From assembly GCA_964564415.1 (NCBI GenBank), contig CAZMAV010000012.1, forward strand, positions 85,763-149,762: 64,000 nt of DNA, given 5' to 3'. Numbering within the stretch: position 1 is the first letter of the stretch; every line of letters starts with the position of its first letter. Source of the stretch: JALEFZ01 sp964564415 (GTDB lineage Bacteria; Bacteroidota; Bacteroidia; J057). Of the stretch, positions 53,833-62,586 are shown piece by piece. Under the pieces are notes generated by a model. It had not been told where the DNA came from. It worked only from the letters and a program-made list of their open reading frames with translations, and did no database searches. Made by a program: the position numbers and the translations under genes.

Positions 53833-54672
53833 ATGAAGCTCTCAGGAATATTTGTCTATCCCATCAAATCTCTAGGGGGACTATCCCTTGATTCTTCCAT
53901 CATCACCGATAGAGGACTTCTTCACGATCGCCGCTGGATGCTCGTAGACGAAGATGGTCTTTTCCTATCTCAAAGGACTTTCCCTCAAATGGCTGTACTC
54001 CAGGTCAGCCTCCATAAAGATGGCCTTAGGGTAAATCACAAGCTTAAGCCCTTTCCTACCCTAGATCTCCCCTTTCCAGAGAAAAGGGATTATCCGGATT
54101 CAATGTTAAAGGAGGTGCAAGTATGGGATGATAAACTACAGGCCATCCTGATCGACGAAGAAGCTGACCTTTGGTTTAGCAGGGCCCTGGAAAGGCAGGT
54201 TCACCTCGTCTACATGCCGGATAACTCCCAGCGCCCCGCCGATGTCGATTTCGGTAGAGGTGCCCGACTCAATAGCCTTTCTGACGGTATGCCTTTCCTC
54301 ATGATTGGAGAGGCTTCCCTGGCAGACCTCAACCGTAGACTCCCTCATCCAGTGCCCATGGACCGCTTCCGTCCCAACTTTGTCTTTTCGGGAGGAGAAG
54401 CCTTTGTAGAAGACAGATTCGGGCAGATTAAAATCGGCAATCACAGATTTTTTGGACTCAAACCCTGCGGACGCTGCTCCCTCACCACAGTAGAACAGTC
54501 TACGGGTAGGCCGGAAGCTAATGGAGAGCCCTTGCGTACCCTCAGCAGTTTCCGCCGCAAAGGAAATAAAGTCCTTTTTGGTATGAATCTTCTCCACGAA
54601 GGGCCCCACGCTAAGATTGACCTGGGCCAGGAAATAGAGATTGTGCAGAAGAACAGTCCACTTTTTTCCTGA
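53833..54672 (+). CDS. MOSC-domain molybdenum-cofactor protein (YcbX-like)
   Basis: I choose ATG 53833 (279 residues, MKLSGIFVYPIKSLGG), which matches the conserved MOSC N-terminal barrel start; the upstream codons add nothing family-like. Then come RGLLHDRRWMLVDEDG, the MOSC core MDRFRPNFVFSGGEAFVED and the cofactor region FFGLKPCGRCSLTTVEQSTG, with the conserved Cys expected to bind molybdenum. YcbX and mARC enzymes reduce N-hydroxylated compounds. The C-terminal ferredoxin domain of YcbX is absent, so another electron donor is needed. Confidence 0.88.
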   Translation: MKLSGIFVYPIKSLGGLSLDSSIITDRGLLHDRRWMLVDEDGLFLSQRTFPQMAVLQVSLHKDGLRVNHKLKPFPTLDLPFPEKRDYPDSMLKEVQVWDDKLQAILIDEEADLWFSRALERQVHLVYMPDNSQRPADVDFGRGARLNSLSDGMPFLMIGEASLADLNRRLPHPVPMDRFRPNFVFSGGEAFVEDRFGQIKIGNHRFFGLKPCGRCSLTTVEQSTGRPEANGEPLRTLSSFRRKGNKVLFGMNLLHEGPHAKIDLGQEIEIVQKNSPLFS

Positions 54673-54810
54673 AGACACATTCATTCTCCCAAATCCCTGG
54701 TTCATCCCATTCCTATCTTGCTCACTCCCTTTTCGTAAACGCTGCCCGGCTGTAAGAGTATATCCAAGGGAATCTTCACTTTGGAACAACATATAAACAA
54801 ACATACAGTC

Positions 54811-55455
54811 ATGCGTCGTTTAATCATCATCAGCTCCATTGCCTTCTTCTTTCTCTTCATGGGAAAGGCAGAAGCCCAGTTTTTTAAGATTGGCCCCAAG
54901 GTCGGAATCAGCAGTTCGGGAATTTCTGCCGATGACCTGGTCATCAGGAGCGGAGACGACCTTCAGGAATTGAAGCTCTCTCTTCAAAATAGCTCTCCCG
55001 AGTACCAAATGGGTCTTTTTACCCGTTTTACCCTTGCTGGAGTTTACATTCAACCCGAACTTACCCTCACCACTACTTCGGTAGAATATCTCTTTGAGGA
55101 CCTGTCAGATGGAAGCAGTGATCCCCTCTACGAACAGTATTTTGGTCTGGAAATGCCCATCATGGCGGGCATCAAATTAGGTCCCTTTCGTGCCAATGCC
55201 GGACCGGTATTCCGCAGCAGTTTGGGCACTGTCTCAGAACTCAAAGATGTGAAGGGATATGGAAGACGCTTTGAAGAGTCTCAATTTGGGCTTCAGGCAG
55301 GTATCGGATTTGACATAGGTCGCAAACTGATCCTGGATTTTCGCTACGAAGTAGACCTCAGCGACAGCAGAGATGAATTGAGCATCTTTGGTCAGTCTCA
55401 CGAACTATCTCAGCACGGAGGTCAACTCTCTGCCAGCCTGGGATATTCCTTCTAA
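54811..55455 (+). CDS. Outer-membrane beta-barrel (PorT-type) protein
   Basis: A 214-residue exported protein. I choose ATG 54811 for a clean signal peptide (MRRLIIISSIAFFFLFMGKAEA, mature QFFKIGPKVG). Repeated amphipathic strands (YQMGLFTRFTLAGVYIQPEL, GLQAGIGFDIGRKLILDFRY) and a terminal aromatic (GYSF) indicate an eight-stranded barrel of the outer-membrane-protein beta-barrel (PorT-like) class common in Bacteroidota. A specific role cannot be assigned. Confidence 0.75.
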   Translation: MRRLIIISSIAFFFLFMGKAEAQFFKIGPKVGISSSGISADDLVIRSGDDLQELKLSLQNSSPEYQMGLFTRFTLAGVYIQPELTLTTTSVEYLFEDLSDGSSDPLYEQYFGLEMPIMAGIKLGPFRANAGPVFRSSLGTVSELKDVKGYGRRFEESQFGLQAGIGFDIGRKLILDFRYEVDLSDSRDELSIFGQSHELSQHGGQLSASLGYSF

Positions 55456-55484
55456 CTAATATATTTTCTCTCAGTCAGTGTATA

Positions 55485-55514
55485 GGGAAGGCCTGCAAGG
55501 GTCTTCCCATTTTC
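55485..55514 (+). terminator. Terminator-like hairpin after the beta-barrel gene
   Basis: GGGAAG (55485-55490) pairs with CTTCCC (55503-55508) around a 12-base loop, followed by ATTTTC, 29 bases after the stop. Confidence 0.5.
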
Positions 55515-55600
55515 GTATACGCTTCTTACGAAAGGATCTAATTTCATTTAATGGGTAATTTTTCCAATATTATTACGTTTTAGATGGAAAATTAATCCCC

Positions 55601-56284
55601 ATGAGATTCCTATTCACCTTTGGCTTGCTCATCGTTCTTGGTTTACCCTCAGTTTTTGCCCAAAACTTTTACGGCGGGACTCAATTTGGTCTTTACAGCT
55701 TCACCTTTTCCCTGGGTTTTGGCGGGGGCGAATTTGATCTGGGATTATTTGTCAATGTTCGTGATCCTCAATTATTTTTGGGTAATCCCCTCGATCTTCA
55801 GGCGGGAGGAGTACTGGGACTCGCCAAAAACTTTTCTGTCAACGGAGGTCGGGCCAGCCTCGGAGCCACGGGTCAGCAATTATTTTCTGATAATATCGGA
55901 TCAGGGTATTCTCTTACCCTTCATTATGTACAGGAAAAAGGTAAATCTGCATATGTGCCCCTCACTTTGGGACTTCACCCTGGCTACCTTGCAGCTACCA
56001 CCATCAACCTCAAACTCACCTACAGCTTGATGCTCTCCGGCACCTATGAATATGATGAGGCAGATCAAGGATTTTGGAGGGAAGATAATTTTGATGTAAG
56101 GCCGGGAATCAACCTTGGCTTTCAGGGAGGTTATAGCTTTGGAGAAGGCTTGATACAGCCTGTAGGCCTTGGAGAAATCAATCTCCTGCATTACAACCTG
56201 GGAAGAAGATCCGCTGGAGAATTGCTCCAACAGAAGGTTAGACCCGCCGTACACATCAAGGCCAGCCACGTAACTAACCTCTGA
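55601..56284 (+). CDS. Secreted, probably outer-membrane, protein of unknown family
   Basis: A 227-residue protein with a signal peptide (MRFLFTFGLLIVLGLPSVFA, mature QNFYGG). It is Gly- and aromatic-rich with alternating strands (FGLYSFTFSLGFGGGEFDLG, YSLTLHYVQEKG, LTYSLMLSGTYEY, PGINLGFQGGYSF), consistent with a beta barrel or sandwich in the outer membrane. It lies after another barrel gene but has no sequence resemblance to it that I can see. Confidence 0.65.
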   Translation: MRFLFTFGLLIVLGLPSVFAQNFYGGTQFGLYSFTFSLGFGGGEFDLGLFVNVRDPQLFLGNPLDLQAGGVLGLAKNFSVNGGRASLGATGQQLFSDNIGSGYSLTLHYVQEKGKSAYVPLTLGLHPGYLAATTINLKLTYSLMLSGTYEYDEADQGFWREDNFDVRPGINLGFQGGYSFGEGLIQPVGLGEINLLHYNLGRRSAGELLQQKVRPAVHIKASHVTNL

Positions 56285-56580
56285 TATTCCACCCAGCCCT
56301 TCTCAAGGTGTATGAAAATACCCCATTCCTTCGTAAAAATGAGTAAGGAAGGAGGTATGTTGCCTTAGTTTGTAAATTCCCCAATTATATGGACATTGAA
56401 GAAAAGGAAGAAATTATGTCGAGATGGGAGTTTTGCTATATTTCGAGTTACTTTTCTTTAATGGGCCGTGTAAGCCCCCAGGCATAATAATTTCCCGAAT
56501 CTAAGAACAAATTTTTTCGTGCGAGTGTTAATATCCCACATTATCGCAAGAGCTATCGAGTTTATCCTAAACCACTTATC

Positions 56581-58494
56581 ATGAAAAAAATAGAGCCCGG
56601 ATCCCTATTGGCTCAGGTTAATGATCCCTCCGACCTGAGGAAGCTTTCTCCAGAAAAGTTGTATGAATTTTGTGAAGAGCTCAGGGACTTCATCATTTCC
56701 AGCGTATCTGTAAATGGTGGGCATTTTGGAGCCAGCCTGGGGGTTGTCGAGCTGACGACTGCGATTCACTACGTATTCAATACACCCTACGATCAGTTGG
56801 TTTGGGACGTGGGGCACCAGGCTTATGGTCATAAGATCATCACGGGGCGCAGAGAGCAATTTCACACCAACCGAATCTACCAAGGCCTCTCTGGCTTTCC
56901 AAAGAGAAGTGAATCTGAGTATGACACCTTCGGCGTGGGACATTCTTCAACTTCAATTTCAGCTGCAGTCGGAATGGCCATCGCTTCGGGCTACAAAAAA
57001 GACGATCGCAATGTGGTAGCTGTCATCGGTGATGGAGCTCTCACGGGAGGACTTGCTTTCGAGGGCCTCAACCACGGGGGATGGGAAAAGGCCAATATGT
57101 TGGTGGTTCTCAACGACAACAACATGTCCATCGACGCTAATGTAGGCGCCCTCAAAGAATACCTGACCGACATTACGACTTCACATACTTACAATAAATT
57201 GAGGAATGAGTCCTGGAAGTTGCTGGGTAAACTCAAAAAGGTAGGACCAAGGGCTCGTAAACTGGCCAGCAAAATAGAGACAGCCCTCACTGCTGCCTCA
57301 AAACCCGGGATGCTCTTCGAAGCCCTGGGATACAGGTATTTTGGACCGGTAGATGGACATGATATCAACCACCTCGTCAGGTTGTTGGATGACCTCAAGG
57401 ACATCCCCGGGCCCAAGCTCCTCCACTGTGTAACAGTAAAAGGAAAGGGGTTTGACCTTGCAGAACAAGATCAGACCAAATGGCACGCACCTGGGGTTTT
57501 TGACAAGATTACCGGAGAAATCGTCAAATCTAAGCCTAGTAGCCCTCAGCCGCCCAAATATCAGGATGTATTTGGCCATAGCATAATCGAACTCGCCAAG
57601 GAAGACGATCGCATCATGGGGGTAACACCTGCCATGCCCAGCGGTTGTTCCCTCAAATATATGCTCGCAGAAATGCCTGACCGTTCCTTTGACGTGGGCA
57701 TCGCCGAGCAGCATGCCGTTACCTTTTCGGCCGGACTTGCTACCCAGGGCATGAAGCCCTTTTGTAATGTATATTCCACCTTCATGCAGAGGGCCTATGA
57801 CCAGGTCATCCACGATGTAGCCATACAAAATCTACCTGTAGTTTTCTGTCTGGACCGGGCTGGAATAGCCGGAGCCGATGGAGCCACCCACCAGGGAGTT
57901 TTTGACCTGGCCTATTTTAGGTGTGTCCCCGACATGGTCGTATCTGCTCCTATGAATGAGAGTGAACTGAGAAACCTCATGTATACCGCCTCCAAGTGGG
58001 AGGAGGGCCCGTTTTCTATTCGCTATCCTCGAGGAAAAGGGGTCATGGCCGATTGGAAAACTCCATTTGAAGAAATTCCAGTGGGCAAGGGAAGAAAATT
58101 AAGCGAGGGCGAGGAGGTCGCCATCCTGACCATCGGTCATCCCGGTAATTTTGCACAAAAGGCCATAGAGGAGTTGAAGGAAGAAGGCATTTCTCCAGCC
58201 CATTATGACCTGCGCTTTGTTAAACCTCTCGACGGAGAGATGCTTGAAGAAGTATTTACCCGATTCAAAAAAGTAATTACAGTAGAAGACAGTGCTATAC
58301 AGGGAGGCTTTGGTTCAGCAGTCATCGAATGGATGGTAGACCACGGATTTGCTTCCAAGGTAGTTCGCCTGGGAGTGCCTGACAGGTTCATTGATCACGG
58401 TACTCAGGCTCAGCTCTGGAAAGATTGTGGCTATGATAAGGATGCTATTATTGCTGCTGTCAAGGACATGGTCGATGTCAGGGTAATCGCCTGA
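56581..58494 (+). CDS. dxs: 1-deoxy-D-xylulose-5-phosphate synthase
   Basis: First enzyme of the MEP pathway to isoprenoids: pyruvate plus glyceraldehyde 3-phosphate gives DXP with thiamine diphosphate. The 637 residues match the family length. Motifs are the start NDPSDLRKLSPEKL, HFGASLGVVELTTAIHYVF, WDVGHQAYGHKIITGRR, the ThDP-metal site GDGALTGG (150-157) with NDNNMSI, and the pyrimidine-domain EQHAVTFSAGLATQGMKP with the catalytic Glu. RAGIAGADGATHQGVFD and GIPDRFIDHG-like GVPDRFIDHG follow. It ends at a bidirectional terminator shared with the convergent purF-like gene. Confidence 0.96.
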   Translation: MKKIEPGSLLAQVNDPSDLRKLSPEKLYEFCEELRDFIISSVSVNGGHFGASLGVVELTTAIHYVFNTPYDQLVWDVGHQAYGHKIITGRREQFHTNRIYQGLSGFPKRSESEYDTFGVGHSSTSISAAVGMAIASGYKKDDRNVVAVIGDGALTGGLAFEGLNHGGWEKANMLVVLNDNNMSIDANVGALKEYLTDITTSHTYNKLRNESWKLLGKLKKVGPRARKLASKIETALTAASKPGMLFEALGYRYFGPVDGHDINHLVRLLDDLKDIPGPKLLHCVTVKGKGFDLAEQDQTKWHAPGVFDKITGEIVKSKPSSPQPPKYQDVFGHSIIELAKEDDRIMGVTPAMPSGCSLKYMLAEMPDRSFDVGIAEQHAVTFSAGLATQGMKPFCNVYSTFMQRAYDQVIHDVAIQNLPVVFCLDRAGIAGADGATHQGVFDLAYFRCVPDMVVSAPMNESELRNLMYTASKWEEGPFSIRYPRGKGVMADWKTPFEEIPVGKGRKLSEGEEVAILTIGHPGNFAQKAIEELKEEGISPAHYDLRFVKPLDGEMLEEVFTRFKKVITVEDSAIQGGFGSAVIEWMVDHGFASKVVRLGVPDRFIDHGTQAQLWKDCGYDKDAIIAAVKDMVDVRVIA

Positions 58495-58512
58495 TTTCGG
58501 TAGGATGAGGAT

Positions 58513-58549
58513 AAAAAAATCAGCCCATCTATTTTGGGCTGATTTTTTT
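58513..58549. terminator. Bidirectional terminator between dxs and the purF-like gene
   Basis: A perfect 15-bp stem made of A7TCAGCCCA and its complement (58513-58527 and 58535-58549) with a 7-base loop provides a T7 tract on each strand. Confidence 0.9.
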
Positions 58550-58576
58550 ATGATACCTATCCTAATGAGCATGAGC

Positions 58577-60499
58577 TTAGAATCCAAGGCTCATTTGATA
58601 GGCTCTTTCATTTTTACCTTCGTAGAAATTGATAAAGGCTTGGTTGACGATGCGGTTGCCGCCCGCTGTAGGATAATTGCCCGAGAAGTACCAGTCTCCC
58701 CTGTGATTGGGAATGGCCTTAGCGAGGTTATCGAGGGGCTGGTAGACCACTTCGAGGCCACAGGAGAGGGTCTCGGGACGAAGCATGGCAGATATTTTCG
58801 CTGAAATCTCGTCCTCTGTGAAGGGATCGTAGATTTCCTTGACTACATTTCGTTCGTGCATCCTACCTTCTGCCTTCATGGCTAAGATTTTCCGGTAGAC
58901 CTTGTCGATGAGATCCTGCATTCCCCTGTCTCTCAGTAGACCGATGGCAGCCTGGAAGGCCACTAACTTTTCGATCTGAGACATGTCAATCCCATAGCAA
59001 TCGGGATATCGAATCTGAGGAGCCGAGGAGACCACGACAATTTTTTTGGGCCTCAACCTGTCCAGGATATTGACGATGCTTTTCTTGAGGGTGGTCCCAC
59101 GGACGATGGAGTCATCAATGGCCACAAGCTGGTCAACGCCTGACCTCAGGGTTTTGGTAGTTATATCGTAGACATGGGAGACAAGGTCATCGCGAGAGTT
59201 GTCGTCGGCGATGAAGGTTCTCATCTTCACATCTTTGATGATGACTTTTTCTGCCCTGGGATGCATATTCATGATCCGAAGCAGGTCTTCATTTTTGGCG
59301 GAAGTTCCCAACTCTTTGATCCACTCGATCTTCTGCTTATTCATGTGATTATCGAGGGCCTGCATCATCCCGAAGAAAGCCGATTCCGATGTATTGGGAA
59401 TAAAGGTAAAGACGGCATTTTCCAAATCGTCGTCGATAGCTTCCAGAACTTTGGGCACGATTTGCTTACCGAGTTCTTTTCGCTCGTTGTAGATTTCACC
59501 GTCGCTGCCACGGGAGAAATAAATGCGCTCGAAAGAGCAACTGAGCTTTTCACCGGGTTCAGTGAAAGGCTTATTTTTGATTTTACCGGATCCGGCCTTG
59601 ATGCTGAGGATGTGGCCGGGCTCGAGTTCGGAAATTTCATCTGGTGCCAGGTCGAAGACGGTGCTAATGGTGGCCCTTTCAGAAGCAGCGACCAAAAATT
59701 CTTCGTTGTGGTAGAAGAAGGCAGGGCGAATGCCATTGGGATCGCGGACGACGAAGGCATCTCCGTTGCCGATCATGCCACCGATGACATAGCCTCCATC
59801 CCAGGCTTTGGCGGAGTTTTTCATGATCTTGACCGGATTGAGGTCCTCAGAAATCAACTGGCTGATCTCTGCGGGAGAGTATCCTTCTTTCTTGAATTTG
59901 CTTTGAAGGTGTTCATTAGCTACATCCAAAAAATGTCCGATCCGCTCAAGGACGGTCTCTGTATCGCTCATGAATTTGGGGTGCTGCCCGAGTTCCACCA
60001 ACTTTTGAAAGAGGTAGTCGACATTGGTCAGGTTGAAATTGCCTGCTAGGGCAAGGCTTTGATTTTGGTATTCGCTGGTGCGAACGACCGGGTGGCAGGC
60101 ATCCACACCGTAAGTGCCATGCGTTCCGTAGCGAAGGTGGCCCAGCATGACTTCTCCTGCCCAGGGAAAAAACTGCTTGAGGATTTCGGCCTCCTGGTGG
60201 TTGTCAGGATGCATCTTCTGCATGGTTTCCAGTTCTCTGTCGACTTTTTTAAAGAGGCTGGTCCAAGGATCGTGTTGGTTGTCCCTCAGGCGATGCATGT
60301 AGGGCCTTCCGGGGCGGGAGTTGAGTTTCACCACACCAAGTCCGGCACCATCCTGACCACGGTTTCGCTGCTTTTCCATCAGGAGGTACATCTTGCGCAA
60401 GCCCCAAAGCGCCGTACCGTATTTTTCCTGGTAGTGTTCCAGAGGCTTGAAAAGGCGAATGAGGCCAATCCCACATTCATGCTTGATGATATCGCTCAC
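58577..60499 (-). CDS. Amidophosphoribosyltransferase homologue, long form
   Basis: A PurF-type enzyme that would transfer the glutamine amide to PRPP, the first step of purine synthesis. It has 640 residues against 470-505 for typical PurF. A short propeptide MSDIIKHE precedes Cys9 of CGIGLI, the Ntn nucleophile after processing. GQDGAGLGVV, HLRYGTHGTYG, the Asn/Gly of LAGNFNLTN and VRDPNGIRPAFFY (glutaminase) are present, as is the PRPP loop VAIDDSIVRGTTLK. An insert in the glutaminase half and about 100 extra C-terminal residues distinguish the form. It may be the purine enzyme or a second paralogue; no other pur gene adjoins. Confidence 0.85.
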   Translation of the reverse strand: MSDIIKHECGIGLIRLFKPLEHYQEKYGTALWGLRKMYLLMEKQRNRGQDGAGLGVVKLNSRPGRPYMHRLRDNQHDPWTSLFKKVDRELETMQKMHPDNHQEAEILKQFFPWAGEVMLGHLRYGTHGTYGVDACHPVVRTSEYQNQSLALAGNFNLTNVDYLFQKLVELGQHPKFMSDTETVLERIGHFLDVANEHLQSKFKKEGYSPAEISQLISEDLNPVKIMKNSAKAWDGGYVIGGMIGNGDAFVVRDPNGIRPAFFYHNEEFLVAASERATISTVFDLAPDEISELEPGHILSIKAGSGKIKNKPFTEPGEKLSCSFERIYFSRGSDGEIYNERKELGKQIVPKVLEAIDDDLENAVFTFIPNTSESAFFGMMQALDNHMNKQKIEWIKELGTSAKNEDLLRIMNMHPRAEKVIIKDVKMRTFIADDNSRDDLVSHVYDITTKTLRSGVDQLVAIDDSIVRGTTLKKSIVNILDRLRPKKIVVVSSAPQIRYPDCYGIDMSQIEKLVAFQAAIGLLRDRGMQDLIDKVYRKILAMKAEGRMHERNVVKEIYDPFTEDEISAKISAMLRPETLSCGLEVVYQPLDNLAKAIPNHRGDWYFSGNYPTAGGNRIVNQAFINFYEGKNERAYQMSLGF

Positions 60500-60524
60500 G
60501 TTCTTTTCATATAAGTTAATGCTG

Positions 60525-60532
60525 CAAAGATA
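60525..60532 (-). promoter_or_regulatory. -7 element of the purF-like gene
   Basis: The minus strand reads TATCTTTG, an exact TAnnTTTG match, 26 bases before the start codon. A TTG at the -33 position is not visible. Confidence 0.45.
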
Positions 60533-60696
60533 AAAAATGGATGTCAGTTTTTTAGTAGACTTCCCATTTCATTCCACAAAAGCTCAGGATTCCCTCTATG
60601 CTGATAGCTCGCTTACTTAATTCTAATTTCCCTGGGGGAAACCCATGTGCTTCACCTACTTGTTACGCAACATGATAAGGTAAGGGACAAGACTGA

Positions 60697-60726
60697 TTGT
60701 TATATAAAAAACAAAAGATACTTTTG
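60697..60726 (+). promoter_or_regulatory. Consensus Bacteroidota promoter of the broken esterase gene
   Basis: TTG (60697-60699), exactly 19 bases and TACTTTTG (60719-60726) fit the Bacteroidota consensus in both elements and spacing. It is the best promoter in the window. The first ATG of the pseudogene lies about 90 bases downstream. Confidence 0.65.
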
Positions 60727-60814
60727 TTGCCCAGATGAAAATTTCCACATTTCCTCAAAATCCCTTTCTTAGAGGAAGAATGCTGATTCTTCTTCCATTT
60801 TCATTTTCCAAGAG

Positions 60815-61660
60815 ATGAAGGCGACTGAAGGGATACTTCTAATTTTAGTTGTGGGATTGGCCCTCTTTGTCATCTACCTCGGAGTCATTTTTGGCATGCA
60901 GGCCTGCAGCCATTTTCAGGTAAAGAAATACAGAGAAAATCTTCAGTTTACTGGCAGTCCCTAGGTTCAAGTCATCAGGTATGCTTTGGATTTTCCCCAA
61001 ATGAATGGGAAGTGTAACCTCTACCTTCCACCGGATTATGAAAAAAATAGTCTACTAAGCTACCCCGTCCTTTATTTTTTTGATGGACAGGCCCTCTTTG
61101 ACGATAAAATCCATCAGAGCCCTGAATGACAGGTAGACGAAGTCATAGATCATCAGGTGGCTAAGGGGAAAAAAGGTGCCATTGTCATCGGCATCGAGAG
61201 TTCTGAGTGCAGATACAGCGAGTACAACCCTTATGCAACCGTAGAAGAGATCAAAGTGTGGGTGGATAGCAATTATTGGAGCCTTGAAGCCCCTGAATAT
61301 CATACGATTGCCGGAGCCTCCCTAGTTGGACTCCTGGCCTATTATACCCTTATGAAGTATCCGGTAGTATTTAGGAGTGCCATCCTTCTCTTTCCTTTAT
61401 TTTGGGTAAATGAAGAGGTTTACCAGCTTCACGAGGACATGCCTGACCTTTCTGAGAAAAAAATCTATCTCTCTGTGGGTAGTTTGGAAGGCTGAAACCT
61501 TCAAAGAGGTACCCGGAAGATGTATAAGACTTTGAAAAAGTCCGGGATGCCAGACAGTCAGTTGGGCTTTTATTACGAATGGGGTTATCGACACTGGTAC
61601 CTCCTGTGGAGAGAGGCATTTAGCCAGGCCTATCTGTGGATTCTGGCAGAGAGGGAATAG
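60815..61660 (+). pseudogene. Esterase (esterase D/PF00756-type) gene with three in-frame stops
   Basis: One reading frame runs from ATG 60815 to TAG 61658 and is broken at TAG 60962, TGA 61127 and TGA 61493 with no frameshift. The pieces line up with a secreted esterase. There is an N-terminal membrane helix (MKATEGILLILVVGLALFVI), then VQVIRYALDFPQMNG, LYLPPDYE, YPVLYFFDGQALFD, QVDEVIDHQVAKGKKGAIVI, the nucleophile region TIAGASLVGLLAYYTLMKYP and SAILLFPLFWV, then a C-terminal RKMYKTLKKSGM. TGA 61127 stands where relatives have Trp (EWQVDE). About 20 residues before the nucleophile also seem to be missing. It is a decayed gene; a 49-residue membrane peptide could still be made. Confidence 0.75.
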
Positions 61661-61714
61661 ACCCTATGAATTTGTCTTTAATGTCGTATTTTCGGAAAAA
61701 GTATTTCAAGCAGC

Positions 61715-62257
61715 ATGGAAGGTTCCGTAACGATCAGAGGCAAAAAGTTTAAACCTTACATTTCAGAAGCAAGGATTAAAGCCAGGATAGCCCAACTGGC
61801 AGGAGAACTCAACCGGGATTACCGGGATAAGTCTCCCCTGATCGTAGTGGTGCTCAACGGCGCTTTTATGTTTGCTGCAGACCTCGTTCGCCACATGGAG
61901 GTAAGGCCCGAGGTACAATTTATCCGCATTTCCACCTATGGAGATGCCATGACTTCTTCCAATGACGCTCAACTTCTCCTGGGCCTGGAAGTCGAAGTAG
62001 AGGATAGAGACATTATCCTAATTGAGGATATCGTAGAAACTGGCTATACCGTAGGCTATTTTATGGAGCAAATGAAAGAATATACACCCAGGTCTGTCAA
62101 CCTGGTCTCCCTTCTTTTCAAGCCAGACCAATTCAAGGGGATGCACAAGCCCGATTATGTAGGCTTTGAAATTCCCCCTGCCTTCGTGGTTGGTTATGGC
62201 TTGGACTACGACCAACTGGGCCGGGAGCTCAAAGGCATTTATCAATTGGAAGCATAA
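61715..62257 (+). CDS. hpt: Hypoxanthine phosphoribosyltransferase
   Basis: Salvages hypoxanthine or guanine with PRPP to the nucleotide. The 180-residue cytosolic enzyme has the family pattern ISEARIKARIAQLAGELNRD, IVVVLNGAFMFAADLVRHM, FIRISTYGDAMTSS, the PRPP-binding IILIEDIVETGYT, VNLVSLLFKPD and the C-terminal DYVGFEIPPAFVVGYGLDYD. The 3' end overlaps by 29 bases a fragment on the other strand, which suggests a rearrangement just past hpt. Confidence 0.93.
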   Translation: MEGSVTIRGKKFKPYISEARIKARIAQLAGELNRDYRDKSPLIVVVLNGAFMFAADLVRHMEVRPEVQFIRISTYGDAMTSSNDAQLLLGLEVEVEDRDIILIEDIVETGYTVGYFMEQMKEYTPRSVNLVSLLFKPDQFKGMHKPDYVGFEIPPAFVVGYGLDYDQLGRELKGIYQLEA

Positions 62258-62580
62258 ATCTAATCTCATCTTTTGAGTAGGCGGGGACTCCCTGAGAATT
62301 GTAGGTTCCCATGTAGGAAACTGGAGCTGCTGCCATCCTTTTTGCGATAGAACCATCTTCCGAGTACTTCTGCTCATAATATTCTCCCTCCTCATCTGTC
62401 AAACCTGAAAAAGTAACTTTTCCCTCATCAAAGGGATTTTCATCCCACACGTTGACGGTCATTCTCACAAAATCATTTCCGAGAGCGTCCTCAAAATCAA
62501 GTGAAAGAGCTAGGGAATGGGTCATTTCGAAGTCAAAGTCAAGGCTGGGATTCAATTCTTCCTGACTTTGGGGGTCAAGA
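62229..62580 (-). pseudogene. Internal fragment of a LruC-like secreted protein
   Basis: About 117 codons of good coding character. FDFEMTHSLALSLDF and VRMTVNVWDENPFDEGKVTF, then SGLTDEEGEYYEQKY, recall the first beta domain of LruC-domain surface proteins of Bacteroidota. The upstream end meets the transposase fragment near 62585, and the downstream end runs into hpt, so both ends seem lost. The family link is a resemblance only. Confidence 0.4.
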
Positions 62581-62586
62581 GAATTC

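Larger units (their letters stand above)
60500..60814. other. Intergenic region with two divergent promoters
   Basis: About 315 bases between the purF-like gene (-) and the broken esterase (+). It holds a -7 element for the first and a consensus promoter for the second (separate entries). I find no ORF of interest and no terminator hairpin. Confidence 0.5.

Noticed and set aside
49471..55537. TTCTTACGAAA found twice in intergenic regions (near 49471 and 55527)
   Set aside because: Only two full copies, at different distances from start codons; a shared regulator is not supported.
61127..61495. UGA recoding (Trp or selenocysteine) in the esterase frame
   Set aside because: TGA ends several intact genes here (atpZ, aroE), a TAG also breaks the same frame, and no SECIS-like hairpin is apparent; nonsense mutation is simpler.
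62581..62586. EcoRI site at the fragment junction as a cloning artefact
   Set aside because: A single 6-base site is expected by chance every few kilobases and nothing else suggests a vector or clone join.
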